Below are positions 19,101 through 26,734 of a DNA stretch of 64,000 nucleotides, piece after piece. The notes beneath the pieces were generated by a model. It worked only from the letters and a program-made list of their open reading frames with translations, was not told the origin of the DNA and made no database searches. The translations under genes and the position numbers were made by a program. Each line of letters begins with the position of its first letter. Positions within the stretch are counted from its first letter, which is position 1. Source of the stretch: Citricoccus zhacaiensis (GTDB lineage Bacteria; Actinomycetota; Actinomycetes; Actinomycetales; Micrococcaceae); NCBI RefSeq assembly GCF_014645315.1, contig NZ_BMLQ01000001.1, forward strand, positions 491,665 to 555,664. Reading direction: 5' to 3'.

Positions 19101-20140
19101 ACAAGGCCGCCGGGAACCCCGGTCCGCACGTCGGCGCCCTCCATGCCTCGGACGGCACCCTGCTGGGCGAGGTCACCTTCGGCACGGGATCCGCCTCGGG
19201 GTGGCAGTACGCTGCCCTGAACACTCCGGTGAAGCTCGAGACGGGCAAGGAGTATGTGGTGTCCTACCGGACCACTCAGTACTCCGCCGAGCTGGGCCAA
19301 TGGGCGGAGCCGACCATCTCGGGACCGCTGCGGACCCCGGCCGACGCGGGCCGGTACATCTACGGCGGCACGTTCCCGGACACGGCGACCTCCACCAACT
19401 ACCTCGTGGACGTCCGTTTCACCCCGGATTCGGTTGAGCCGACTCCGACCCCGACTCCGACCCCCGAACCGAGCCCAACCCCGACGCCCACCCCCACACC
19501 CGAACCGAGCCCCACCCCGACGCCGACGCCGACCCCTGAGCCGACGCCGACTCCGACGCCTACTACCGGGCCGACGCCAACGCCCACTCCCGGATCGGCG
19601 ACATGTGACGCCCCCGATTTCACGGACAACGCCTTCGGGTCGCGACTCTACGAACACGTCCGCTGGCTGCAGTGTGAGGCCATCACGAACGGCTACGCGA
19701 ACAATTACTACGGCAAGAACAAGGCCATCTCCCGTGGCGAGTCCGTGGCCTTCATCTACCGGTACTTGGATGAGTCCTCCGCCGGAACCGCTCAGGCGTT
19801 CCCTGACGTTCCGAAGAGCCACACGCACTTCGCCCCGATTTCCTGGGCCGTGGAGAGCGGGGTCACGACGGGGTACGCCGACAAATCGTTCAAGCCGGGC
19901 AGGGAAGTGACCCGTGGCGAATTCGCCTCATTCCTCTACCGGGCCGTCAAACCCACCCAGGAAGGGACGGCGACGTTCTCGGACGTGAAGAAGTCCAGCG
20001 CCCACTACAAGGCCATCTCCTGGATGGCGTCCGAGGAGATCTCCATCGGCTACGAGGACCAGACCTTCCGGCCCGGCCGGCCCATCAGCCGTGGTGAGGT
20101 GGCCGCGCTCCTGCACCGCTACGACCTGACCGTCGATTGA
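16191..20140 (+). pseudogene. Giant secreted surface protein: dimethylformamidase-beta-like, DUF4082, Ig-like and SLH domains; split by one frameshift
   Basis: Two abutting frames, 16191-18248 and about 18191-20140, together encode one 1316-residue secreted protein. Order: signal peptide (residues ~25-52, cut near LVSAAE); N,N-dimethylformamidase beta-subunit-like catalytic region (~60-545, with SVGHDEYWSG and SYNRPFATRGG); an Ig-like stretch (~550-660); a first DUF4082-like domain ([20 protein letters not shown]); an SbsA-like Ig domain; a second DUF4082-like domain; a Pro-Thr linker; three SLH repeats for cell-wall attachment. The break is at the G-run 18189-18191: adding one G restores [14 protein letters not shown] in the middle of a domain. 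As written, the first part stops 19 codons later and loses its wall anchor. A sequencing error, a true mutation, or slippage are all possible, so the pseudogene label is provisional. Confidence 0.75.
19439..19591 (+). repeat. Pro-Thr/Glu-Pro coding repeat (spacer before SLH domains)
   Basis: Degenerate tandem CCGACN-type units encode alternating Pro-Thr with periodic Pro-Glu-Pro, including two near-identical blocks of [11 protein letters not shown]. It forms an extended wall-spanning linker between the DUF4082 and SLH domains. Confidence 0.85.
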
Positions 20141-20167
20141 ACGGATAGCACGTCACAGTAGGAAGGC

Positions 20168-20211
20168 AACCGCCCCGGTCCCCGTGGAATCCCACGGGGA
20201 CCGGGGCGGTT
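20168..20211 (+). terminator. Strong terminator after the S-layer-type protein
   Basis: A perfect 20-bp stem (20168-20187 and 20192-20211) with a four-base loop, followed by the T-rich sequence TCCGTTGTTGTTCT. It lies 27 bases after the stop codon. Confidence 0.9.
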
Positions 20212-20325
20212 CCGTTGTTGTTCTGAGCTGTGCACGGACCATGTCCGCGTCCCCACACAACGCCGGCATGGCCGCCGCGTCCTGCGGCATGGCAGCCCGC
20301 AGGGAGGCCTTGTCCGTTAAACACC

Positions 20326-20358
20326 TGAGAGGCGGTGGCATAGCCACCGCCTCTCAGC
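20326..20358. other. Perfect 15-bp hairpin of unknown role
   Basis: Arms 20326-20340 and 20344-20358 are perfectly complementary around a three-base loop (ATA). It is not followed by a T-run and lies beyond the terminator at 20168, so it belongs to neither flanking gene obviously. Confidence 0.65.
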
Positions 20359-20461
20359 GGATATTGGATTGGTGGGCCCGTATCCCCCCGGGCTAGTTCC
20401 ACCGTCCGATCCGTGTGCACCGTCTCATGGGGCCCTTTGAGCTTAAGGTGCGCTCGGCAGC

Positions 20462-20492
20462 GTCTGGTAGTGGACCTTTGTCCAGACTTTTC
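20462..20492 (+). terminator. Terminator-like hairpin with T tail, orphan
   Basis: TGGAC-CTTT-GTCCA (20471-20484) nested within GTCTGG/CCAGAC, then TTTTCTT. It has the shape of an intrinsic terminator on the plus strand, but no gene precedes it closely. Confidence 0.4.
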
Positions 20493-20553
20493 TTACCTGG
20501 GGGTCTCTCACGTCTCCGGGAAGTTGCCTGGTGGATGGGCAACGACCGCCGGC

Positions 20554-20745
20554 TCAGTCACCCACGGGGGACGGCGACCAGGCAAGCTCGATGACGGTCC
20601 GCTCGCCACTGGCCTCGTCCATGGAGGCGACGTCCCAGTGCACGCTGCTGGGAACCGACCATGCCCCCGTCGTTTTCACGGCGGACCTTGAAGGCCACCG
20701 TGCGCGGTCGCGTAGGAGTGCCCGGTGACGAACGCGGTGGTGTGT
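20554..20745 (-). pseudogene. Decayed fragment of a TolB-like gene, paralogue of 25655-26734
   Basis: Three pieces of the intact TolB-like protein are recognisable in different frames on the minus strand: TTAFVTGHSYA, then VAFKVRRENDGGMVGS, then VHWDVASMDEASGERTVIEL ending in AWSPSPVGD and a TGA at 20554-20556. The intact copy reads TTAFVTGHSYA, VAFKVRRDSGGDMVGG, VHWDVAVLDLASGERTVIEL. About 90 codons between the first two pieces are deleted and at least two frameshifts are present; the 5' part is missing. Bases 20710-20742 are identical to 26223-26255 (33 of 33). Confidence 0.8.
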
Positions 20746-20885
20746 CCACGTTCGTCACCATCACCTCAGAGTGCCGATCCCGTCGTGGATGTCCAGGGTC
20801 TGGGACCTCCGGAGGTCCGGCCTGGGTGCCGCGGCGTAGGTGTTCGTGTCCGTCCCGCCGCGACGGTGGCGGTGGAGGCGACCGA

Positions 20886-21620
20886 CTACCGGACTTCGAA
20901 GGATCCGGATACCGACAGGTCCACCTTGCCGGCAGGCGACAACGATGCGGTGACGGTCAGCTCATCCGGGCCGAAGCCACACTGGACCTGCGGTGTTCCG
21001 TCGTCCAACGTAAGACGATTGGCTGGCCACGCAAGTGATTCGCAATGCCGGACGTAGTAGTCGAGGAGTGCGTCCGGGTTGGCGTTGCTGAGGGCATTCA
21101 CGCCGACGAAGACACGCTGGCCTTGGGTGGCCACGGAGGAGGACTGGATGTCGGCGTCGTCGGGGACCGGAACCACATGCTCGGGGAATCCCGCCGTGAG
21201 TTCGTGCTTGGCCGCCGCGGCATCGGGGACCTCGGTCAGGGCCGGTTGCCGTTCTGGGGAGTCGGGCAGCCGGTAGGGCTCGACCCCAAGACCGTTGGGC
21301 ACCTTGGGTTCCTGGTCGGCGCCGTCCGGGGCGTCGGCCGCAGGGTTCCACGTGGGGCGGTCACCAGAAGCGGCAGGGTCCTCGGCAGCTGCATCCGGGG
21401 AGGCAGTGGAGGAGGCTCCAGTGCCGGTGCTATCTGCGGCGCCGTCGGTTCCGGAGGCAGCCGTCGGGGTCTGCGTGGTCGGCGTCGGCGATGCCGCATG
21501 CCCCTTGTAGTCGTCAGCCGCCACCGGTTGGGATGCAGTAGCGAAATGGACAATCAGGACGGCCAGCATGGCCAGGACGACCAGGACGGCGGCGCCGGTG
21601 GCCCATCGGCGGACGGTCAT
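20886..21620 (-). CDS. Membrane-anchored extracytoplasmic protein of unknown function
   Basis: A 244-residue protein. The N-terminus is one basic stretch plus a transmembrane or uncleaved signal helix (about residues 8-30), followed by a long Ala/Ser/Thr/Asp-rich linker to about residue 110 and then a compact C-terminal domain (ELTAGFPEHVVPVPDDADIQSSSVATQ onward) with two Cys that could form a disulfide. I do not recognise a named family. ATG 21620 is chosen because AGGAGT lies five bases upstream; the frame continues to 21668 without a better start. It lies outside the cell by topology. Confidence 0.75.
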   Translation of the reverse strand: MTVRRWATGAAVLVVLAMLAVLIVHFATASQPVAADDYKGHAASPTPTTQTPTAASGTDGAADSTGTGASSTASPDAAAEDPAASGDRPTWNPAADAPDGADQEPKVPNGLGVEPYRLPDSPERQPALTEVPDAAAAKHELTAGFPEHVVPVPDDADIQSSSVATQGQRVFVGVNALSNANPDALLDYYVRHCESLAWPANRLTLDDGTPQVQCGFGPDELTVTASLSPAGKVDLSVSGSFEVR

Positions 21621-21960
21621 GGGGACTCCTGGACGGTTGAGACGGACGGTCAAGCAGTGTCCTCCCACCGTTGGGTACTGTCACCGGACGGAGGCTCGGA
21701 GGACCTGGGGATCCTGCTCTGACGCCAGACTAGAGCGGTCCGCCAGGCCCTCCCAGAGTGAGCCACCCTTGCTTTGGCCCAGGAACTGACCGGCCATCAC
21801 GTGATCCGCACAACGCCCTACTCGGGCCCCCCGCATACGGTGTGCAGCGGTACTCGTTCTCTGCGCGGATCACCGTATTCGTGGGCACTCCCCGTTGCCT
21901 TCGTCCGCGACGTGACCACCCTGAACTGACATTCGGAGCCGATCCGGAGAAAACGGGTAG
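21621..21960. other. 340-base gap with overlapping inverted repeats
   Basis: No gene is seen. The gap separates two minus-strand genes and contains the palindrome ATCACGTGAT (21796-21805) and two longer inverted repeats: GTGATCCGC (21801-21809) with its complement at 21865-21873, and ATACGGTG (21835-21842) with its complement at 21871-21878. The two right arms share three bases, so the stems compete. No convincing promoter was found. Confidence 0.5.
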
Positions 21961-23421
21961 TCAAGCGCGCTGCGGCCCCTTGATGAACGGGGCACAGAGG
22001 ACGGCGATCGTCGCGAGGATCCCTCCGACGATGAATGCGAAGTGGGCGCCGTGGAACAACCCGTCGACCAGGGCCGAGCCGGCACCGGTCTCGGCGGCCG
22101 CCACGGCGCTCATGACAGTCACGAAGATCGTGGTTCCAATGGCGCCACCGAGCTGCTGGCCGGTGTTGAAGATGGCCGAGCCGTGACCGTAGAGCTGTTG
22201 TGGGACACCACTCAGTGCTGCGGAGAGCAGCCCGGTCATCAACATGGCCAGGCCGATGCAGAAGATCGTGTGGAAGGCGACGATCAGGCCGAGCTCGGTG
22301 CCCGGGTGGATGGTGGTGAACAACCACTGGCCCAGCGCCAGCATCAGTGCGCCGGGGATCAACACCGGTCGGGGGCCATGGCGGTCGAAGACGCGGCCGA
22401 AGATCGGGCCCACGGCGATCTGCACCAGCCCACCGGGCAGCAGCATCATGCCGATGGTCATGGTGCTCAGACCACTGCCGTTCTGCAGGAAGATCGGCAG
22501 GATCACCACGGTGCCCAGCAGCGTGCCCATGGCGATCATGATCATGACGATGCTGAGCGAGAAGGTGCGGTTCTTGAAAGGCCGCAGGTTCAGCAGTTCG
22601 CGATCGGTGCGGGTCAGGCGAACCTGGCGGGTGAAGAACAGGGCCAGCGCGGCCACGCCGATCACGCCGCTGACGAGGGGAAGGGTGGGGTTCTCCAGTG
22701 CGCCGCCGATCGTGGACAGTGCGTAGACCAGACCGCCGAAGGCCAGAGCCGAGAGGATCACGGAGAGAACATCGACCGGTAGCCTGCGTGTGACCGAGGG
22801 CACCTTGATGAAGAGGATGCCCAGCACCAGGATGAGGACGACGAGCGGAGTCATGAGGCCGAAGATCCAGTGCCAGGACAGCGAGTTGACGATGATCCCG
22901 GACACGGTGGGTCCGATGGCCGGGCCGACCGAGATCACGATCGAGTTCAGGCCCATGACCATCCCTCGGTGCTGGGACGGCACGAGCGTCAGGGTGGTGT
23001 TCATGAGCAGCGGCATCACGATGGCGGTGCCGACGGCTTGGATGACGCGGGCGGCCAGCAGGACACTGAAGGACGGCGCGATGATGGCCAGGACGGTGCC
23101 GACCAAGAAGCTGCACAGCGCGAAGACGAACAGTCCGCGCAAGGTATACCGCTGCAGCAGGTAGCCCGTCAGAGGGATGACCACGGCCATCGTGAGCAGA
23201 AATCCGGTGGTGAGCCACTGGCCCGCTGCTGCGGAGACCCCGTAGTCGGCCATGATCGACGGCAGTGCCACGGTGAGCACAGTTTCGTTGAGGATCATCA
23301 CGAAGGCACCGAGGGCCAGTGCGCCGATGATGCCGGTCAGTTGTTTCCTCGACAGGACTGGTGGTGCCTGGTGAGCGGGGGCGGCCGGTGGAGAAATCGT
23401 GTCTTCGGCGGCGTTGACCAT
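21961..23421 (-). CDS. DHA2-family multidrug efflux MFS transporter (EmrB/QacA type)
   Basis: A 486-residue, 14-helix drug:H+ antiporter. The N-terminal half has LNETVLTVALPSIMADYG (motif D1-like) and the QWLTTGFLLTMAVVIPLTGYL and GLNSIVISVGPAIGPTVSGI stretches characteristic of DHA2 exporters; motif C (GPAIGPTVSG) marks an antiporter. It would pump hydrophobic cations or other toxic compounds out. ATG 23421 is preceded by GAAGAGG. It is divergent from a TetR regulator across 161 bases that contain palindromes, the classical layout of a self-regulated efflux pair. Confidence 0.9.
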   Translation of the reverse strand: MVNAAEDTISPPAAPAHQAPPVLSRKQLTGIIGALALGAFVMILNETVLTVALPSIMADYGVSAAAGQWLTTGFLLTMAVVIPLTGYLLQRYTLRGLFVFALCSFLVGTVLAIIAPSFSVLLAARVIQAVGTAIVMPLLMNTTLTLVPSQHRGMVMGLNSIVISVGPAIGPTVSGIIVNSLSWHWIFGLMTPLVVLILVLGILFIKVPSVTRRLPVDVLSVILSALAFGGLVYALSTIGGALENPTLPLVSGVIGVAALALFFTRQVRLTRTDRELLNLRPFKNRTFSLSIVMIMIAMGTLLGTVVILPIFLQNGSGLSTMTIGMMLLPGGLVQIAVGPIFGRVFDRHGPRPVLIPGALMLALGQWLFTTIHPGTELGLIVAFHTIFCIGLAMLMTGLLSAALSGVPQQLYGHGSAIFNTGQQLGGAIGTTIFVTVMSAVAAAETGAGSALVDGLFHGAHFAFIVGGILATIAVLCAPFIKGPQRA

Positions 23422-23456
23422 CGGGGTTTACCTCTTCTGTAAGATTCGAACTGATG

Positions 23457-23481
23457 AATCATGTCATGGCCTGACATCATT
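23457..23481. promoter_or_regulatory. Candidate TetR operator
   Basis: An imperfect inverted repeat, AATCATGTCA-TGGCC-TGACATCATT, with nine of ten positions symmetrical and a five-base centre. It lies between the divergent efflux pump and TetR genes, 36 bases before the pump start. Confidence 0.6.
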
Positions 23482-23495
23482 TGGCGGCCAAAACC

Positions 23496-23508
23496 GTCAG
23501 ACTCTGAC
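23496..23508. promoter_or_regulatory. Second small palindrome in the efflux/TetR gap
   Basis: GTCAGA-C-TCTGAC, a perfect 6-bp inverted repeat. It could be a second operator half or part of the TetR promoter control. Confidence 0.35.
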
Positions 23509-23582
23509 ACAATAGATAGTGCCGGTGAGCCTCACGGCTGGCCGGGCCTCCCTCTCTTCCACTCCCCGAAACGAGCTGAGCA

Positions 23583-24167
23583 TTGGGTATCCGTGAAGAA
23601 CACCGCGTCCGCATGCTGCAGGACATCCAACGTGCCGCGCTGGACCTGGTGGAGGAGCAGGGCCTGGAGGCCACGACGGTGGGAGACATCGCCGCTCGCG
23701 TGGGCGTCTCCGAGCGCACGGTCTTCCGCTACTACCCCTCCAAGGAGCACGCGCTCATGCCCGGCCAGCAGGGGCTGATTGACGCCCTGGTGTCCAGTGA
23801 GAGCGCGCACCACACTCCCTCCGGAATCCTGGAAGACCTCTTGGCCGTGTGTCGCGAGCTCTTTTCCCACGAGGTCGAACAGCGCGATTTCCGTAGGATC
23901 TCCCGCCTACTGGTCCAGGAGCCGGAAATGCTGCGGGTCGTCACTCGGCAGGAGCGAAGCCTGGTCGAGGCGCTCAGCTCAGCGCTGGTCCACCGCGGCG
24001 TCCTGGGGACCCTCCAGTCACTCCTGATTGCGGAGATCGTCACGGCGTGCTGGCGGGTCGCCTGGCAGTCCTTCGCCCGGTACGAGGTCGACGGGATGGA
24101 CTCCGACCCGGTGTCTCTCTTCGACCAAACCGTGCGTGAGCTGGGCCAGTTGTTTCCCAGCACGTGA
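23583..24167 (+). CDS. TetR/AcrR family repressor of the efflux pump
   Basis: A 194-residue regulator. The N-terminal helix-turn-helix is clear (EATTVGDIAARVGVSERTVFRYYPSKEHAL, about residues 26-55, here quoted in part: TVGDIAARVGVSERTVFRYY); the rest is the variable ligand-binding domain. The start is TTG 23583, immediately after an in-frame stop at 23577; a later ATG at 23613 would remove part of helix 1. It probably represses the divergent DHA2 exporter and itself through the palindromes between them. Confidence 0.85.
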   Translation: MGIREEHRVRMLQDIQRAALDLVEEQGLEATTVGDIAARVGVSERTVFRYYPSKEHALMPGQQGLIDALVSSESAHHTPSGILEDLLAVCRELFSHEVEQRDFRRISRLLVQEPEMLRVVTRQERSLVEALSSALVHRGVLGTLQSLLIAEIVTACWRVAWQSFARYEVDGMDSDPVSLFDQTVRELGQLFPST

Positions 24168-24187
24168 AATCCCGGGGCAATCCTTGC

Positions 24188-24200
24188 CATGATGGCGTCA
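24188..24200 (+). promoter_or_regulatory. Possible -10 box of a leaderless transcript
   Basis: CATGAT at 24188-24193 followed by six bases and ATG 24200, with no ribosome binding site. The hexamer is a weaker match than in the other cases. Confidence 0.35.
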
Positions 24201-24670
24201 TGTCCGAACACGTTGGAGATCATCGTCCTTCACAAGCCGGCCCCGACGCGGCGCACCGGCGGCCCCCAGGAGTCAGCGACGCGACAGTCGAAGCCCTCGG
24301 CAAGCTGTCCGAAGCGCTGGAGGTCGTGGAGCACGCCCGCGGCCTGCTCTACGGGTTCCACCGGCTGACGGGGACCGCGGACCTGGCCCTCGACGACGCC
24401 GTAAGCCTGCTCCGCAGCGCCGGCCATGCGGACCTCGCCGAGCGAGTCGAGCAGGAGATCATCGGCCGCAACGTCATCCACGGCCGGTGGACGTTCCAGA
24501 TCGTGGAAGACTACGACGATCACTACTACTCGGCCTTCAAAGATCTGGAACGGCAGGCCAGGGATGAGTTGGCCGGTGGTAAGCGCCATCTGTTCGAGGC
24601 GGAGATGAAGGAAAGCCGCCGCTCGGACGGCCGCCCTCACCACGAGGCCCTTCCGACTAGTGCAGACTGA
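24200..24670 (+). CDS. Conserved hypothetical helical protein
   Basis: A 156-residue soluble protein. After a polar N-terminus, two predicted amphipathic helices (SDATVEALGKLSEALEVVEH and the stretch around DLALDDAVSLLRSAGHADLAE) are followed by a conserved-looking core, IGRNVIHGRWTFQIVEDYDD, rich in His, Trp and Asp. Similar proteins occur in other actinobacteria, but I know of no assigned function. ATG 24200 is chosen over the in-frame GTG 24164, which overlaps the TetR stop. It precedes the small acidic protein by 28 bases. Confidence 0.7.
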   Translation: MSEHVGDHRPSQAGPDAAHRRPPGVSDATVEALGKLSEALEVVEHARGLLYGFHRLTGTADLALDDAVSLLRSAGHADLAERVEQEIIGRNVIHGRWTFQIVEDYDDHYYSAFKDLERQARDELAGGKRHLFEAEMKESRRSDGRPHHEALPTSAD

Positions 24671-24698
24671 AGCTCCGACCAATTCTCAGGAGGACACG

Positions 24699-24863
24699 AT
24701 GAGCACTGATCCCCTCAACCCGGCTGCTGCCGAAGAGGAACGCCGCGACGAGACCCGATCCACCGAGGACGCCCGGTCCACGAACGGCCCGGACACGGAG
24801 CAGGAGTTGGACGAACAGGTCGAGGAATCGTTCCCCGCCTCTGACCCGCCAGCCAACTACTGA
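24699..24863 (+). CDS. Small acidic protein with C-terminal ESFPASDPP motif
   Basis: A 54-residue, very acidic protein with ATG 24699 behind CAGGAGGA. Its C-terminus, DEQVEESFPASDPPANY, contains the ESFPASDPP motif that recurs at the end of many small bacterial proteins of unknown role, often near stress genes. The remainder looks disordered. It is probably co-transcribed with the preceding hypothetical gene; a terminator follows immediately. Confidence 0.75.
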   Translation: MSTDPLNPAAAEEERRDETRSTEDARSTNGPDTEQELDEQVEESFPASDPPANY

Positions 24864-24871
24864 GTCCACGG

Positions 24872-24913
24872 AAGGGCCCCGGAGACCTCGTGACGGTCTT
24901 CTGGGGCCCTTTT
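24872..24913 (+). terminator. Intrinsic terminator after the ESFPASDPP gene
   Basis: AAGGGCCCC and its complement GGGGCCCTT enclose a second GGAGACC/GGTCTTC stem with a small bulge, ending in TTTT at 24910-24913. It starts nine bases after the stop codon. Confidence 0.85.
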
Positions 24914-25070
24914 CGGTGTCCGAGGTACCCGTTGACCACTTTTCGTGGAGTTGACCGCGTCACCGGCGTCGTTCGCTGGCGTCAATCGAGGAGCCGAAGG
25001 CAGGAGGGCATGGTTAGAGTGCGGACCGAGACGCTCGACCGCTCTGCTCGGCACTTTTACCACTCCTCGG

Positions 25071-25083
25071 TATTCTTGCAATA
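25071..25083 (+). promoter_or_regulatory. -10 box of a leaderless antitoxin transcript
   Basis: TATTCT at 25071-25076, six bases, then ATG 25083. TCGGCA lies 17 bases further upstream as a partial -35 match. No ribosome binding site is visible. Confidence 0.5.
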
Positions 25084-25316
25084 TGGCTCAGAACACTTCG
25101 ATTAGCCTGGACGACCACTTCTCGGACTTCCTCGCCCGGGAAGTCTCCTCGGGCCGCTACCGGTCCGCCAGCGAGGTCATCCGCGCCGGCCTCCGGCTTC
25201 TGGAGGACCAGGAGACGCAGCTGGCCGCGCTGCGGGTCGCACTCGTCGAGGGTGAGGACAGCGGCCCGCCGGTGCCCTTCGACTTCGACGCCTTCGTCGC
25301 GGCGAAGAAGGCGTGA
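25083..25316 (+). CDS. ParD-like ribbon-helix-helix antitoxin
   Basis: A 77-residue protein of the CC2985/ParD antitoxin type. The N-terminal ribbon and helices (NTSISLDDHFSDFLAREVSS, then GRYRSASEVIRAGLRLLED) bind DNA as a dimer and the acidic C-terminus should wrap the toxin. The frame is open to 24945, but ATG 25083 gives the family length and lies directly behind a -10 box. The stop overlaps the toxin start by four bases. It should repress its own promoter, probably together with the toxin. Confidence 0.9.
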   Translation: MAQNTSISLDDHFSDFLAREVSSGRYRSASEVIRAGLRLLEDQETQLAALRVALVEGEDSGPPVPFDFDAFVAAKKA

Positions 25317-25603
25317 GCCGGTACAGGCTCACCCCGGCCGCGCAGCGCGATCTCTCGTCGATCTGGGACTTCACCGAGGAGCGCTGGGACGTCAATCAGG
25401 CCGAGATCTACATCGCCGAGATCAGGGCCGCAGTCGAGCGAGTGGCCGACGATCCCCGCCGCGGCCGCGCCTGCGACGAGATCCGCGACGGGTATCGCCA
25501 GTACGGCATCGCCAGCCACCTGCTCTTCTACGTCGAGAGCGCCGAGGGTGTCGACGTGGTGCGGATCCTGCACCAGCGGATGGACCCGACGCGGCACCTC
25601 TGA
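25313..25603 (+). CDS. ParE/RelE-superfamily toxin
   Basis: A 96-residue toxin of the ParE branch, identified by YRLTPAAQRDLSSIWDFTEERW at its N-terminus and the terminal VVRILHQRMDPTRHL. Characterised ParE proteins poison DNA gyrase, but the target here is untested. GTG 25313 overlaps the antitoxin stop in a GTGA junction, so translation is coupled. It forms a two-gene type II toxin-antitoxin module inside the accessory segment. Confidence 0.9.
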   Translation: MSRYRLTPAAQRDLSSIWDFTEERWDVNQAEIYIAEIRAAVERVADDPRRGRACDEIRDGYRQYGIASHLLFYVESAEGVDVVRILHQRMDPTRHL

Positions 25604-25654
25604 GTGCACTCAGAACAGCGCGGACCGAGCCGGTCCCGCTCCAGCAGGCAACGA

Positions 25655-26734
25655 CTACCGGACCACCGAGGGCGACCAGGCGTGCTCGATGAACAGCTCG
25701 GGTTCGGCCTCCGCCTCGGCCTCAAGTGCGAACACGTCGGCGTCCCAGCCGGCCTCCTCGCGGGGCAGCCCGTAGAGCAGGGTGTCCTCATCCAGCCATT
25801 CCAGCTGATCGTCGATGCCGCGCTCGAGCTCGATCACGGTCCGCTCCCCCGAGGCCAGGTCCAGTACGGCAACGTCCCAGTGCACGCCCGATCCGCCGAC
25901 CATGTCCCCGCCGGAGTCCCGGCGGACCTTGAACGCCACCCGGCTGCCGTCCGGGGACACCGAGGGGCATTCAGCCTCGGTCGCCACGGAGGCCATGGTC
26001 CGCGCCGCAAGATCTCCCTCCATGAGCCAGGTCGTCCCGCCCGAGGCCACCGTGGCGAAGAAGCGGTCACCGCCGGCGAAGCTCACGCCCCACACGTTGC
26101 GGTCGATCGCGGTCAGCGGTTCACCGTCCACGGTGATCTCGAAGTCCTGCAGGTTGCCGTAGTCCCGGCCATCCGGATCTCCGGCCCCCTTCACGGTCGT
26201 CTCGGTGGAGAAGGAGTCCGCGGCGTAGGAGTGCCCGGTGACGAACGCGGTGGTGGCGACCAGTCCGTCGTCGGACACCCGGGTCCGGCTGGGGATCCCG
26301 GCCAGCGGCCACGTGGTGACCGGGCTAATGCCGAGGTCCTGGCCATAGTCGTAGACCTGCGTCTCGAACGTGGTGGGGATCCCGCGCAGGGTCCGCAGGC
26401 AGGACAGGTACTCCCCCGCCACGTCCACCCGGTCACAGGCCTGGCCACTGACCTGCCGGGCCCCGCCCGGATCTGCCAGGGAAACCGAGGACACCATGCC
26501 GTACCCCTCGCCGGAGGCGGTGTTCCGGAACGTGATGTGCGGGCCGTCCGGGAGGGAGGCAGCGAGTTCTGCGGCCGAGGCGCCCGTGGTTCGCTCCTGG
26601 TGGTCCTGCAGGGCCTGGACACCGTAGACGCCCACGGCACCGATGGACATGGCGGCCACGCCCCCCAGCGCCCACCACCGCGCGCGCCGGGACAGCCCTC
26701 CCCGTACTCCTCCCCGCTCCTGCACCGGCTTCAC
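25655..26734 (-). CDS. TolB-like beta-propeller protein, membrane anchored
   Basis: A 359-residue protein with one N-terminal transmembrane helix (about residues 15-36) and an extracytoplasmic domain built of WD40/TolB-like repeats; CPSVSPDGSRVAFKVRRDSG is the clearest blade. The C-terminus is acidic. Function unknown. GTG 26734 overlaps the stop of the upstream MFS gene by four bases, so the two are translationally coupled and may act together. A decayed copy of the same gene lies at 20554-20745 in the same orientation. The region between the two is the accessory segment. Confidence 0.75.
   Translation of the reverse strand: MKPVQERGGVRGGLSRRARWWALGGVAAMSIGAVGVYGVQALQDHQERTTGASAAELAASLPDGPHITFRNTASGEGYGMVSSVSLADPGGARQVSGQACDRVDVAGEYLSCLRTLRGIPTTFETQVYDYGQDLGISPVTTWPLAGIPSRTRVSDDGLVATTAFVTGHSYAADSFSTETTVKGAGDPDGRDYGNLQDFEITVDGEPLTAIDRNVWGVSFAGGDRFFATVASGGTTWLMEGDLAARTMASVATEAECPSVSPDGSRVAFKVRRDSGGDMVGGSGVHWDVAVLDLASGERTVIELERGIDDQLEWLDEDTLLYGLPREEAGWDADVFALEAEAEAEPELFIEHAWSPSVVR

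Larger units (their letters stand above)
20141..20885. other. Gene-poor stretch with three hairpins and a decayed gene
   Basis: No intact gene is supported here. It contains a terminator for the S-layer-type gene (20168-20211), two further hairpins (20326-20358 and 20462-20487), and the remains of a TolB-like gene (20554-20745). Short open frames in it read through the hairpins and show no coding character. Confidence 0.7.

Noticed and set aside
20330-20345. CTGAGAGG resembling a TPP or glycine riboswitch core
   Set aside because: The rest of neither riboswitch is present and no relevant biosynthetic gene follows; the bases are simply part of the 15-bp hairpin.
20184-20396. 70-codon open frame on the plus strand
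   Set aside because: It reads through the 20-bp terminator and the 15-bp hairpin, has no ribosome binding site and no recognisable protein character.
25083-25603. Defence island around the toxin-antitoxin pair
   Set aside because: Only a ParDE-type pair and an efflux pump are present; no restriction, CRISPR, CBASS or phage-related gene is seen nearby.
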